From Allomuricauda sp. (GTDB lineage: Bacteria; Bacteroidota; Bacteroidia; Flavobacteriales; Flavobacteriaceae): a stretch of 64,000 nt of DNA. Location: positions 1 to 64,000 of the forward strand of contig JASBTQ010000001.1 in NCBI GenBank assembly GCA_030148335.1, in the 5' to 3' direction. The notes under the pieces are model-generated. The model saw nothing but the letters and a program-made list of their open reading frames with translations, searched no databases and had not been told where the DNA came from. The stretch's first letter is position 1; the number at the start of each line of letters is the position of its first letter. Shown here piece after piece: positions 35,758-42,193 of this stretch. A program made the position numbers and the translations under genes.

Positions 35758-36480
35758 TTATACGGTGAGTTGGTTTGGTGAAAAGGACACCTCGAAAGTC
35801 TTCTCTTTTAATAAGTCGATGTGCCGCAATTGATAGGTGTCTCCAGCTTCTCCTAGAATGGCCTGTGTAACGCTAAAGGTCTTCAATCCATTTTTTCTGT
35901 CTATGACAAATCCGTTCTGAAAATCATCATGGTTGTTGGTATGGAAATCCACCACATGCGATGCATCAATGGGATGGGCCTTTCCCATAAACCTATCGAA
36001 CAATGAGGCCCGATGGGCAATAACAGTATCATCGTAAAGTGTTGTCGACGACCAGATATGGCTTTTGGCCTTGTCCAACGGTCTGAAATATTTTTGTCCG
36101 CCATCCCATCTGAATTCCAATAGTTCGACATGGAACAATATCAGTGTAAAAGGTTCGATGTTGTGCAAGTCCATTTTCCAGAGTAAGCTCTGTGGGTCTT
36201 TGGCGCCAATTACATCCAAAAGCACCAGTCCACGGCTCTTTGCATAATTCCCTTTGGGGAAGTGCCTCACAAAGGCACCGTTCAGCAAAACCGCAGCGGC
36301 CCCATTTTCGTTGAGGGCAAACCAAGTACCACCGGCTTGGGGATCCTTGGGAAAGAGCACCTTAATGGAACCTATGGTCTCCTCCCTTGGCTCATGGGCC
36401 AGCGGGCGGGAGATGTGCTCGTCCCTATTGGAGGTGATGATGTATTTTTTCCCCGTTGGGACAAAACTTACTGTGCACAT
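35758..36480 (-). CDS. NRDE/TANGO2-family protein
   Basis: A 240-residue protein beginning MCTVSFVPTGKKYIITSNRDE. This shows the N-terminal Cys2 and the Asn-Arg-Asp-Glu motif that name the NRDE (TANGO2-like) family. The fold resembles N-terminal-nucleophile hydrolases. Eukaryotic TANGO2 is linked to haem or lipid handling; the bacterial role is not established. Its first 13 bases overlap the end of the DinB gene. Confidence 0.87.
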   Translation of the reverse strand: MCTVSFVPTGKKYIITSNRDEHISRPLAHEPREETIGSIKVLFPKDPQAGGTWFALNENGAAAVLLNGAFVRHFPKGNYAKSRGLVLLDVIGAKDPQSLLWKMDLHNIEPFTLILFHVELLEFRWDGGQKYFRPLDKAKSHIWSSTTLYDDTVIAHRASLFDRFMGKAHPIDASHVVDFHTNNHDDFQNGFVIDRKNGLKTFSVTQAILGEAGDTYQLRHIDLLKEKTFEVSFSPNQLTV

Positions 36481-36953
36481 GCCTTTCTGTATTGTATGGT
36501 GGAAGGGGCCACTCCAAAGGATTCCGGAAGCTGATTCTCTGTCAGATGTTGTATGCCCACCTTGATGAGTGCATGATGGTGAATGGTATGCTCCAGATTG
36601 TACATGACCTCCCTGTGGTAATTGGAATCCAAACAGACCTCTTCACCTCCCAGTTCATAATTGACCTTGATGGGTTTGTTGGGGCGTTCCAGATGGCCCT
36701 GTATCCAAGTCAACTGCTCGATGGCAAAAGAAAGCTCCTCGGCAATCTTCAAATTTCGTTCCCTACGATCATAGGAAACATCGGCGGCATCATAGCCGTT
36801 TATCAAACAAAGGTACAACTCAATGATATGCCGGGTATGTTGGCCAATACTGGAGTTGGAGAGAACACTACATGACTGTCCATAGCAATCGTCGGGCAAT
36901 CCCAAAAGGATGTGCTTAAACTGCTCAAGAGTATCCAAAGATGATTTGAACAT
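36468..36953 (-). CDS. DinB-superfamily protein
   Basis: A 161-residue four-helix-bundle protein of the DinB/YfiT superfamily, whose members are metal-dependent. Some are bacillithiol or glutathione S-transferases. The metal histidines are visible in SIGQHTRHIIELY and the YNLEHTIHHHALIK motif. It lies 2 bp after the LysE-type gene and overlaps the NRDE gene. A bacillithiol-linked role is possible because ypdA is nearby, but this is inference only. Confidence 0.85.
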   Translation of the reverse strand: MFKSSLDTLEQFKHILLGLPDDCYGQSCSVLSNSSIGQHTRHIIELYLCLINGYDAADVSYDRRERNLKIAEELSFAIEQLTWIQGHLERPNKPIKVNYELGGEEVCLDSNYHREVMYNLEHTIHHHALIKVGIQHLTENQLPESFGVAPSTIQYRKACAQ

Positions 36954-36955
36954 AC

Positions 36956-37609
36956 TTACTCGATTTTATGATGAATTCGTTTTTTGATGAAAATGAACAT
37001 AAGATAGAAAGAAAATCCAAGGTACAACAACCCCATAAAAAGATTTGTGATGTCATGGTACCCATCGTAGTTGGAAAAGATGAATTTTCCCAAAGCAATA
37101 AAAATCCCCAATCCCGTGAGGGTACCCAAACCGATTCCTGTTATATAAAATATATAATGAGGGCTTGAGTTTTGTAAGATTCCCTTGTGGTCCAGCACTT
37201 TGTTCCATGTTAGCCAAAACGGGAACTGCAAGGGATTCAGGGCACTCAGCAACAGTCCGAGCACAAAGGTCGATTCAATCTGGGGAAAGAAATCCGCAGT
37301 GGAATCTGTCGTCTCTATTCTGGACATGTCCAAAAAACTGGTCAGCGACAGGTAGAGCAACAGCACAATGCCAAGAGGAAGTATATAGCTCATGGCTTTT
37401 TTGCCCAGATGCAACCGTTCACTGCCAAATAGGGCAATCCTGACCACCAAAAGTTCCACTAGGACGACGGCCAGGGCGAACCAGCTTGCCGATACCAGCC
37501 CTTGGGATGCCGCAATATCGAAAGCTGTAAGGTTCAGTGTCCCGAAGGGCAGTGCCCCAACAAAGCTGATCAACAAACCATAAAAGCAGACTCTTGCGTA
37601 ATCAGGCAT
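36956..37609 (-). CDS. LysE-family membrane transporter
   Basis: A 217-residue protein with six predicted membrane helices, matching the LysE/RhtB exporter superfamily. The opening GLLISFVGALPFGTLNLTAF and the NPLQFPFWLTW segment in the middle are typical. The exported compound is unknown. It is the first gene of the operon LysE-DinB-NRDE-ATP-grasp. Confidence 0.82.
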   Translation of the reverse strand: MPDYARVCFYGLLISFVGALPFGTLNLTAFDIAASQGLVSASWFALAVVLVELLVVRIALFGSERLHLGKKAMSYILPLGIVLLLYLSLTSFLDMSRIETTDSTADFFPQIESTFVLGLLLSALNPLQFPFWLTWNKVLDHKGILQNSSPHYIFYITGIGLGTLTGLGIFIALGKFIFSNYDGYHDITNLFMGLLYLGFSFYLMFIFIKKRIHHKIE

Positions 37610-37706
37610 ACAGGGAATTAAGGGTTAACGGGTCTCCGAATAACGGATACCTTGTACCTAGACAACGGAGAAGCCCTAAACATTAGACTTGGATTTGTTC
37701 GGAATG

Positions 37707-38153
37707 TTACGGATTCTTGATTTTTTTCCAGTTCTTGTTCGCCTTGTCCTTCAGATCATTTGGAGATTCATTGAGCCACAAGTCCAGCGTATTGGTATTG
37801 CCGGCATTGTAGAACAGGTACAATTTCCCTTGCCTGATCTCAAAAGTTTCCGGGTCCACCTTTACTTTTTTTCCTGAAACAGCCACCGCATAGGCGCAAT
37901 AGCCTCCATATTCAGGGAGATATTTTGTGGGGGCCACAGTAAACTTTTCCATATTGGACTGGCTCACGAACCTATATTTTACCCCATCATACTCGGCCGT
38001 GTATTCCTTGAACCCTTTTTGGGCAGTTCCTGAAAAATAGGAAACCACGTCATATCCATTGGCGGCGTAGCCCTTTTGGATGTTGTAATCAATAGTCTGT
38101 GCATGGGCCAAGACCCCAAGCATCAAAAAGAGAGTGAAAACTGCTTTTTTCAT
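37707..38153 (-). CDS. Exported YHS-domain protein
   Basis: A 148-residue protein with a signal peptide (cleavage near AHAQ) followed by a YHS-like domain: GYDVVSYFSGTAQKGFKEY and YGGYCAYAVAVSGKKVKVDP. YHS domains are small putative metal-binding modules. Family members in Bacteroidota are periplasmic and often annotated only by domain. It is transcribed alone, divergent from the collagen-like lipoprotein genes. Confidence 0.85.
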   Translation of the reverse strand: MKKAVFTLFLMLGVLAHAQTIDYNIQKGYAANGYDVVSYFSGTAQKGFKEYTAEYDGVKYRFVSQSNMEKFTVAPTKYLPEYGGYCAYAVAVSGKKVKVDPETFEIRQGKLYLFYNAGNTNTLDLWLNESPNDLKDKANKNWKKIKNP

Positions 38154-38330
38154 ATCTGTGTATAGCTATGTTCCATAAAACCAACTTGGAAAACCCAAGG
38201 GCTTGGTTGGATTAGTCAGAAGGTTTTTTCATTCCTTTCACGGATTTACAATAAAATACAAACTTTGTCCAATCATCACCAAGTAATCTTTTTCCTTCAA
38301 AAAATATTCTTCCTATTCAAAATACCCCCA

Positions 38331-38360
38331 TCCGTCAATCCAGAATGGGCATCCGTCAAT
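38331..38360 (+). promoter_or_regulatory. Tandem operator 1 (LytTR-like), before the first collagen-like lipoprotein
   Basis: TCCGTCAAT occurs at 38331-38339 and again at 38352-38360, 21 bp apart. The sequence matches 8 of 9 positions of the LytTR consensus ([TA][AC][CA]GTTN[AG][TG]), and the 9-bp sites with a 12-bp spacer are the arrangement LytTR regulators bind. The second copy ends exactly 28 bp before the -7-like TAATTTGA. The 177 bases upstream, back to the YHS gene, hold only weak inverted repeats near 38179. Confidence 0.7.
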
Positions 38361-38388
38361 TGTCCAAAAATTACTCGAAGCCATTTGC

Positions 38389-38396
38389 TAATTTGA
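38389..38396 (+). promoter_or_regulatory. -7-like element of the first collagen-like gene
   Basis: TAATTTGA, a one-base-short form of TAnnTTTG, 55 bases before the ATG. No good -33 element is present, as expected for an activator-dependent promoter. Confidence 0.5.
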
Positions 38397-38451
38397 ATGT
38401 CCAAAAGCTTGGTTTTGATTATAAATCAACATCATAAGTAATATTCAATTT

Positions 38452-38994
38452 ATGAAAACAACACTCTTAAGTACATCAAAAATGATCCTTCTTCTTTTCT
38501 TGGGACTTGGTACTATCTTGATTTCCTGCTCAGGTGAAGACGGTAAGGACGGAATCAATGGGGAAATGGGACCTGCTGGGCAGGACGGCAATGCAAATGT
38601 CATCGCTTCAGAATGGATGCCCTTTGTTTGGGACCATACCGACGGGGTGGATTATGCATGGATGGACATTCCTGTGGAAGGCATCATGGATTTCGTTGAA
38701 AGCGGGGGTATTGTAATGCTCTATTTAAGGAACGATTTGAACGGTTCAAGTGTTAAAGCACTTCCAATCTATTCATCTGATAGCTACTACTTTTCCTATG
38801 GTAGATTTGGCATAAGTTTTATAGGCATTAGGGTGTATGTGTACTCTTCCAACCTTGATCTTGTGGAAAACAATCCAGAAATACGTGTACGCTATGTGCT
38901 AGTACCTGCCAACGTGGCCCAGACGAGTGGTATAGCAAACAATATGCCCAAAACCTTTGATGAGGCCGCCACTTTACTTGGACTGGAGCAATAG
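38452..38994 (+). CDS. Collagen-like lipoprotein, shortest paralog (7 Gly-X-Y triplets)
   Basis: A 180-residue lipoprotein. The signal peptide ends in the lipobox LISC, followed by Ser-Gly-Glu-Asp, acidic residues that resemble the surface-export signal of Bacteroidota lipoproteins. Seven Gly-X-Y triplets follow ([21 protein letters not shown]), then NVIASEWM and a C-terminal domain of about 130 residues ending in MPKTFDEAATLLGLEQ. That domain is shared with the two genes downstream. Function unknown; a surface adhesin or matrix protein is plausible. Confidence 0.8.
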   Translation: MKTTLLSTSKMILLLFLGLGTILISCSGEDGKDGINGEMGPAGQDGNANVIASEWMPFVWDHTDGVDYAWMDIPVEGIMDFVESGGIVMLYLRNDLNGSSVKALPIYSSDSYYFSYGRFGISFIGIRVYVYSSNLDLVENNPEIRVRYVLVPANVAQTSGIANNMPKTFDEAATLLGLEQ

Positions 38995-39053
38995 ACTTTA
39001 AAAAATGTAAATATTTTCTTCTAAAAATCACTTCCATCCTTCCAAATGGGCCA

Positions 39054-39083
39054 TCCGTCAACCCAAAACGGGCATCCGTCAAT
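39054..39083 (+). promoter_or_regulatory. Tandem operator 2 (LytTR-like)
   Basis: TCCGTCAAC (39054-39062) and TCCGTCAAT (39075-39083), 21 bp apart and 28 bp before TAATTTTG. The intervening bases also resemble those of copies 1 and 3. Confidence 0.72.
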
Positions 39084-39111
39084 TCATCAAAAATTAGTCA
39101 ACATCACTTTC

Positions 39112-39119
39112 TAATTTTG
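39112..39119 (+). promoter_or_regulatory. -7 element of the second collagen-like gene
   Basis: TAATTTTG, full match to TAnnTTTG, 56 bases before the ATG at 39176. Confidence 0.6.
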
Positions 39120-39175
39120 GTTCCCATGAGACATCGATACAATACTGAATACCTTAACCTACTTATGGTCCGCTT

Positions 39176-39952
39176 ATGAAAACAATACAACTGAACTTAT
39201 CAAAAATAGCGCTTTACCTCTTTTTGGGGCTTAGTATGAGCTTCGTTTCCTGCTCCGGCGAAGACGGAGTGGATGGCATCAATGGTGAAATGGGCCTTCA
39301 AGGACCTCAAGGTGCACAGGGACCACAGGGTGAACAAGGAGCACCTGGAGAGCAGGGGCCGCAGGGTGAACAAGGAGTGCCAGGAGAGCAAGGAGTGCCT
39401 GGAGAACAGGGAACACAAGGAGAACAGGGAACACAAGGAGAACAGGGACCACAAGGAGAACAGGGACCACAAGGGGAACAAGGAGTGCCAGGACAGGATG
39501 GACAAGATGGAAATGCCAATGTGATTGCTTCAGATTGGATGTACATCACTTGGACCTCAAAAGACAACAACGTGCCACCTACTTGGGGAGAAATGCTCAT
39601 TGAAGAAGTTCCTGGAATAGATGATATCAACACATTTCTGGACAACGGAGGCTTAGTTCTTTTCTATTTAAGACGTGATTTTGGCGTGGCCACCGTCACC
39701 ACACAGTTTCCTTATCAAGATGGTTCCGATCATATCTTTTCATACACCATGACCACTACCGATCCCAATCAATTTTTGGCCGGGTTATATGTAAGGGGCG
39801 AATCCATCAATGTCAACGCCATGGAAAACAGCAACAACTACTTGATAAAATATATCATAGTGCCCGCCAACATTGTCCAAGCCACCGACCTGGCCAACAA
39901 TATGCCCAAAAGCTTCGGCGAAGCTGCTGTCATATTTGGGTTGAAGCAATAA
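39176..39952 (+). CDS. Collagen-like lipoprotein, longest paralog (29 Gly-X-Y triplets)
   Basis: A 258-residue lipoprotein with the lipobox FVSC at Cys26. Residues 28-114 form 29 unbroken Gly-X-Y triplets, mostly GEQ, GPQ, GVP and GTQ, enough for a short triple helix. The stretch ends in GQDGQDGNA, after which the shared C-terminal domain starts with [12 protein letters not shown] and ends [16 protein letters not shown]. At DNA level the triplets contain near-identical 18-bp tandem repeats. It lies between two paralogs, each with the same operator. Confidence 0.85.
   Translation: MKTIQLNLSKIALYLFLGLSMSFVSCSGEDGVDGINGEMGLQGPQGAQGPQGEQGAPGEQGPQGEQGVPGEQGVPGEQGTQGEQGTQGEQGPQGEQGPQGEQGVPGQDGQDGNANVIASDWMYITWTSKDNNVPPTWGEMLIEEVPGIDDINTFLDNGGLVLFYLRRDFGVATVTTQFPYQDGSDHIFSYTMTTTDPNQFLAGLYVRGESINVNAMENSNNYLIKYIIVPANIVQATDLANNMPKSFGEAAVIFGLKQ
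39400..39482 (+). repeat. 18-bp coding tandem repeat in the Gly-X-Y region
   Basis: The unit GGAGAACAGGGAACACAA is repeated about four times with one or two changes per copy, encoding [12 protein letters not shown]. Near-identity at DNA level indicates recent slippage or unequal exchange. Confidence 0.75.
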
Positions 39953-40042
39953 GGTTTAAAATGCCGCTTGCACCTATCATTTTGGTAAAGAACAGGTTCA
40001 TTTTTACCACATGAAATCACATCCGTGTACCCGAACAGGCCA

Positions 40043-40072
40043 TCCGTCAACCCAAAACGGCCATCCATCAAT
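40043..40072 (+). promoter_or_regulatory. Tandem operator 3 (LytTR-like)
   Basis: TCCGTCAAC (40043-40051) and TCCATCAAT (40064-40072), 21 bp apart and again exactly 28 bp before TAATTTTG. Confidence 0.7.
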
Positions 40073-40100
40073 TGGGCTAAAATCATTCAACACCAACACC

Positions 40101-40108
40101 TAATTTTG
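40101..40108 (+). promoter_or_regulatory. -7 element of the third collagen-like gene
   Basis: TAATTTTG, followed by a leader of about 125 bases to the ATG at 40238, longer than for the two paralogs. Confidence 0.6.
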
Positions 40109-40237
40109 AAACCGAAAAACAAAGACCTGAACCACAAAAGGTTTGTGTGGATCACAGCAGTAAGGAAAAACCATTAATGCCTTTTTCAAAGCCATCCCTA
40201 CCGATACTTAACCCAATAATCTATTAATCATTATTTT

Positions 40238-40876
40238 ATGAAAACTACGTATTTGAATTTTGCAAAAATGGCCCTTTATCTTTTCATGGGACTAAACATT
40301 ATCTTGGTTTCCTGCTCTGGCGAAGATGGCAAGGATGGTATCAATGGAGAGATGGGGGTCCAAGGGGAACAAGGACAGCAGGGACCTCAAGGGGAACAGG
40401 GCCCACAAGGGGAGCAGGGGCAAGATGGCCAAGACGGGAATGCCAATGTTATCGTTTCCGATTGGATGCAAATTTCCTGGGATTATGTAAACAACGACAT
40501 CCCCCCTACTTTTGGACAAATGTTTATTGATGAGATTCCAGGTATAGAGGACTTTCGAGCCTTTTTGGAAACGGGGGGTGTTATACTGGTTTATTTAAAA
40601 CGTGATAATGGTTTATTAGTGGGCACTATACTGCTTCCATATCAAGAGGGTAATGATCACATCTATGTTTATGCTGCAACTCCCTCAGATCCCAATCTTC
40701 CTGCAGGGTTGTTGATAACTGGGGAGTCAGATGATGTGACCAGTTTTGAAAATAATGACAGCTATTTGATAAGATATGTACTGGTTCCTGCAGATGTAGT
40801 CGCCACCAGTGGCCTTGCTGACAAAATGCCCGAAAATTTTGGAGAGGCTGCTACCTTGCTCGGATTGAATCAATAG
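40238..40876 (+). CDS. Collagen-like lipoprotein, middle paralog (14 Gly-X-Y triplets)
   Basis: A 212-residue lipoprotein with the lipobox LVSC, then Ser-Gly-Glu-Asp and 14 Gly-X-Y triplets (residues about 28-69) ending GQDGQDGNA. The C-terminal domain from NVIVSDWMQISW to MPENFGEAATLLGLNQ aligns with that of the other two paralogs. Codon use drifts to A/T in its last third. It is closed by a terminator at 40962-40991. Confidence 0.85.
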   Translation: MKTTYLNFAKMALYLFMGLNIILVSCSGEDGKDGINGEMGVQGEQGQQGPQGEQGPQGEQGQDGQDGNANVIVSDWMQISWDYVNNDIPPTFGQMFIDEIPGIEDFRAFLETGGVILVYLKRDNGLLVGTILLPYQEGNDHIYVYAATPSDPNLPAGLLITGESDDVTSFENNDSYLIRYVLVPADVVATSGLADKMPENFGEAATLLGLNQ

Positions 40877-40961
40877 TTTTTATAAACATCCCATTCATGC
40901 CCGGCAGGCGTTCCCATACCATACCATCTTTGCTTGTCGGGTTCTTTTTTTAGGCAATTTG

Positions 40962-40991
40962 AAAAAAGCAGGCATTTTACCTGCTTTTTTT
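40962..40991 (+). terminator. Terminator after the collagen-like gene cluster
   Basis: AAAAGCAGG (40964-40972) pairs with CCTGCTTTT (40980-40988) and is followed by further T residues. The rest of 40877-41100 shows no gene. Confidence 0.8.
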
Positions 40992-41100
40992 ATGCCTAGG
41001 AAAAATTGCATATCCTGGGGCGTTCCATTCTGAAAATCAAAAAGCCCCACATACAAATTCAAGCTAACTTGATTTGACGTGAAGCCTTTTGATTTATCTG

Positions 41101-41189
41101 TGACCCAGGGAGGATTCGAACCCCCAACCCTCAGAGCCGAAATCTGATATTCCCTGCCTGCGGCAGGCAGGTATCCAGTTGAACTACTG
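41101..41189 (-). pseudogene. Broken tRNA-Arg(TCG) copy with palindrome insertion
   Basis: On the minus strand this repeats the intact tRNA-Arg at 41439-41515 from the D-arm to the 3' end. A 19-bp palindrome (41153-41171) is inserted at the 3' end of the D-loop. The 5' acceptor strand reads ACTTCAG instead of GGCCCAG, so the acceptor stem cannot form, and the 3' CCA is lost. Its 5' end is fused to the last codons of the GIY-YIG ORF. Confidence 0.8.
41153..41171. repeat. 19-bp palindrome, copy 1
   Basis: CCTGCCTGCGGCAGGCAGG, two 9-bp arms around one base, inserted in a tRNA-Arg fragment. An identical copy is at 41586-41604. Confidence 0.9.
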
Positions 41190-41426
41190 AAGTAGTTGGA
41201 TTTTTAAAAACTCCCTTCCTTTTCCGGATTTAAAGAATTTTTCTCTTTCAATTGCTTCTTCTCTGCTACTGAAAGCTTCAAAATAAACTAATTCCCAAGG
41301 AATGTATCCCTTTGCGGATTTAGTTTTTCCTGCATTATGCTCTTTCAATCGGTTTTCGATGTCCTGACAATGACCCTTATAAAGTCTGCCATTTACCCTA
41401 CTCTTCAATACATAAGCATAATACAC
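41184..41426 (-). CDS. GIY-YIG nuclease family protein
   Basis: A small single-domain GIY-YIG protein. I start at the GTG at 41426 (product about 80 aa, opening VYYAYVLKSRVNGRLYKGHC). The frame stays open upstream, but those codons are simply the tRNA-Arg 3' end read in frame. The GIY-like YYAYVLK, the following arginine of IENRLKEHN and the glutamate of EEAIEREKFFKSGKG fit the UvrC-like/URI nuclease fold. The stop codon TAG belongs to tRNA-derived sequence. Such ORFs often sit against tRNA genes in Bacteroidota. Function in mobility or repair is unproven. Confidence 0.75.
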   Translation of the reverse strand: MYYAYVLKSRVNGRLYKGHCQDIENRLKEHNAGKTKSAKGYIPWELVYFEAFSSREEAIEREKFFKSGKGREFLKIQLLQ

Positions 41427-41438
41427 CTTACAAAAAAA

Positions 41439-41515
41439 TGGTGACCCAGGGAGGATTCGAACCCCCAACCCTCAGAGCCGAAATCTGATATTCTATCCAG
41501 TTGAACTACTGGGCC
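41439..41515 (-). tRNA. tRNA-Arg (anticodon TCG)
   Basis: An intact cloverleaf on the minus strand. The acceptor strand GGCCCAG pairs with CTGGGTC (one G-U). The D-arm GTTC/GAAT, the anticodon stem TCAGA/TCTGA with loop TTTCGGC (anticodon TCG) and a normal T-arm (GGGGG-TTCGAAT-CCTCC) are all present. The 3' CCA is encoded (41439-41441). It decodes CGA and related arginine codons. Confidence 0.93.
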
Positions 41516-41561
41516 ATTTTATATTCCTGACACACAGGAAAACACATAATTTCACTATTCA

Positions 41562-41626
41562 CTTCAGAACCGAAAACTGATTTTCCCTGCCTGCGGCAGG
41601 CAGGTATCCAGTTGAACTACGCGGCC
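41562..41626 (-). pseudogene. Truncated tRNA-Arg(TCG) fragment with palindrome insertion
   Basis: On the minus strand it carries an acceptor strand (GGCCGCG), the D-arm and an anticodon arm with loop TTTCGGT (TCG). It has no T-arm or 3' acceptor strand. The 19-bp palindrome (41586-41604) sits at the same D-loop position as in the copy at 41101. Confidence 0.75.
41586..41604. repeat. 19-bp palindrome, copy 2
   Basis: CCTGCCTGCGGCAGGCAGG, identical to the copy at 41153-41171 and in the same place relative to the tRNA sequence. Confidence 0.9.
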
Positions 41627-41638
41627 TTTATCTTAGGG

Positions 41639-42097
41639 CTATGAACTTAATTTTGCCTTTACAATACTTGAAATGGTCTTGCCATCGGTCTGGCCTGCCA
41701 ATTCCTTGGAAACGATGCCCATCACCTTTCCCATATCCTGCATTCCCGAAGCACCGACAGATTCAATGGTTTTTAGTACCACTTTTTCAACCTCTTCCTC
41801 GGACAATTGTTCGGGCAGGAATTTCTCGATCACCGCCACTTGTGCTAGCTCTGGTCCTGCCAAATCCTCCCTTCCTTGTTGTTGGAAGATGGCGGCACTG
41901 TCCTTTCGTTGTTTTACCAATTTCTGGATCAGTTTCACTTCTTCTTCCTCAGAAAGTTCGGCACCGGCACCTGTTTCTGTCTTTGCCAACAAAATGGCCG
42001 ACTTGATGGCGCGCAATGATTCCAAGGCAACGGTATCCTTTGCCTTCATGGCCACCTTCATTTCAGTCATTACCTTTTCCTGCAAACCCATTTCCAT
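41639..42097 (-). CDS. GatB/YqeY domain protein
   Basis: A 152-residue YqeY-like protein, related to the tail domain of the amidotransferase subunit GatB. It has KDTVALESLRAIKSAIL at the N-terminus, LSEEEEVKLIQKLVKQRKDS in the middle and GKVMGIVSKELAGQTDGKTISSIVKAKL at the end. Its role is unclear; tRNA-dependent processes have been suggested for the family. It follows ftsZ and is separated from it by a terminator. Confidence 0.9.
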   Translation of the reverse strand: MEMGLQEKVMTEMKVAMKAKDTVALESLRAIKSAILLAKTETGAGAELSEEEEVKLIQKLVKQRKDSAAIFQQQGREDLAGPELAQVAVIEKFLPEQLSEEEVEKVVLKTIESVGASGMQDMGKVMGIVSKELAGQTDGKTISSIVKAKLSS

Positions 42098-42125
42098 CTA
42101 TTTTGGGCTGCGAAGATAAAAAATA

Positions 42126-42153
42126 AACCCGAAAGTATCTCAACTTTCGGGTT
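42126..42153 (-). terminator. Hairpin between ftsZ and the yqeY-like gene
   Basis: AACCCGAAAGT (42126-42136) pairs with ACTTTCGGGTT (42143-42153). On the minus strand it follows the ftsZ stop codon by about 40 bases and precedes A/T-rich DNA. Confidence 0.75.
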
Positions 42154-42193
42154 CATGCTTCCATTTAAAAAATGGATGTCAATTTAAACACTA

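Noticed and set aside
38179..38213. Inverted repeats AACCAA/TTGGTT and CTTGG/CCAAG upstream of the YHS gene.
   Set aside because: The stems are short and imperfect, with no T run and no relation to a promoter; not enough for a feature.
39300..39490. A short regularly repeated array that might suggest a CRISPR.
   Set aside because: The repeats are directly abutting, in frame and coding; there are no unique spacers and no cas genes.
39200..39645. Cys/Pro/Ser-rich open frames opposite the collagen-like gene.
   Set aside because: They are produced by the antisense of the Gly-X-Y repeat and have no independent support.
41427..41468. An upstream extension of the GIY-YIG protein starting MGVRILPGSP.
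   Set aside because: These codons are the T-arm and acceptor end of the tRNA-Arg read in frame, so the extension is an artefact; I start at the GTG at 41426.
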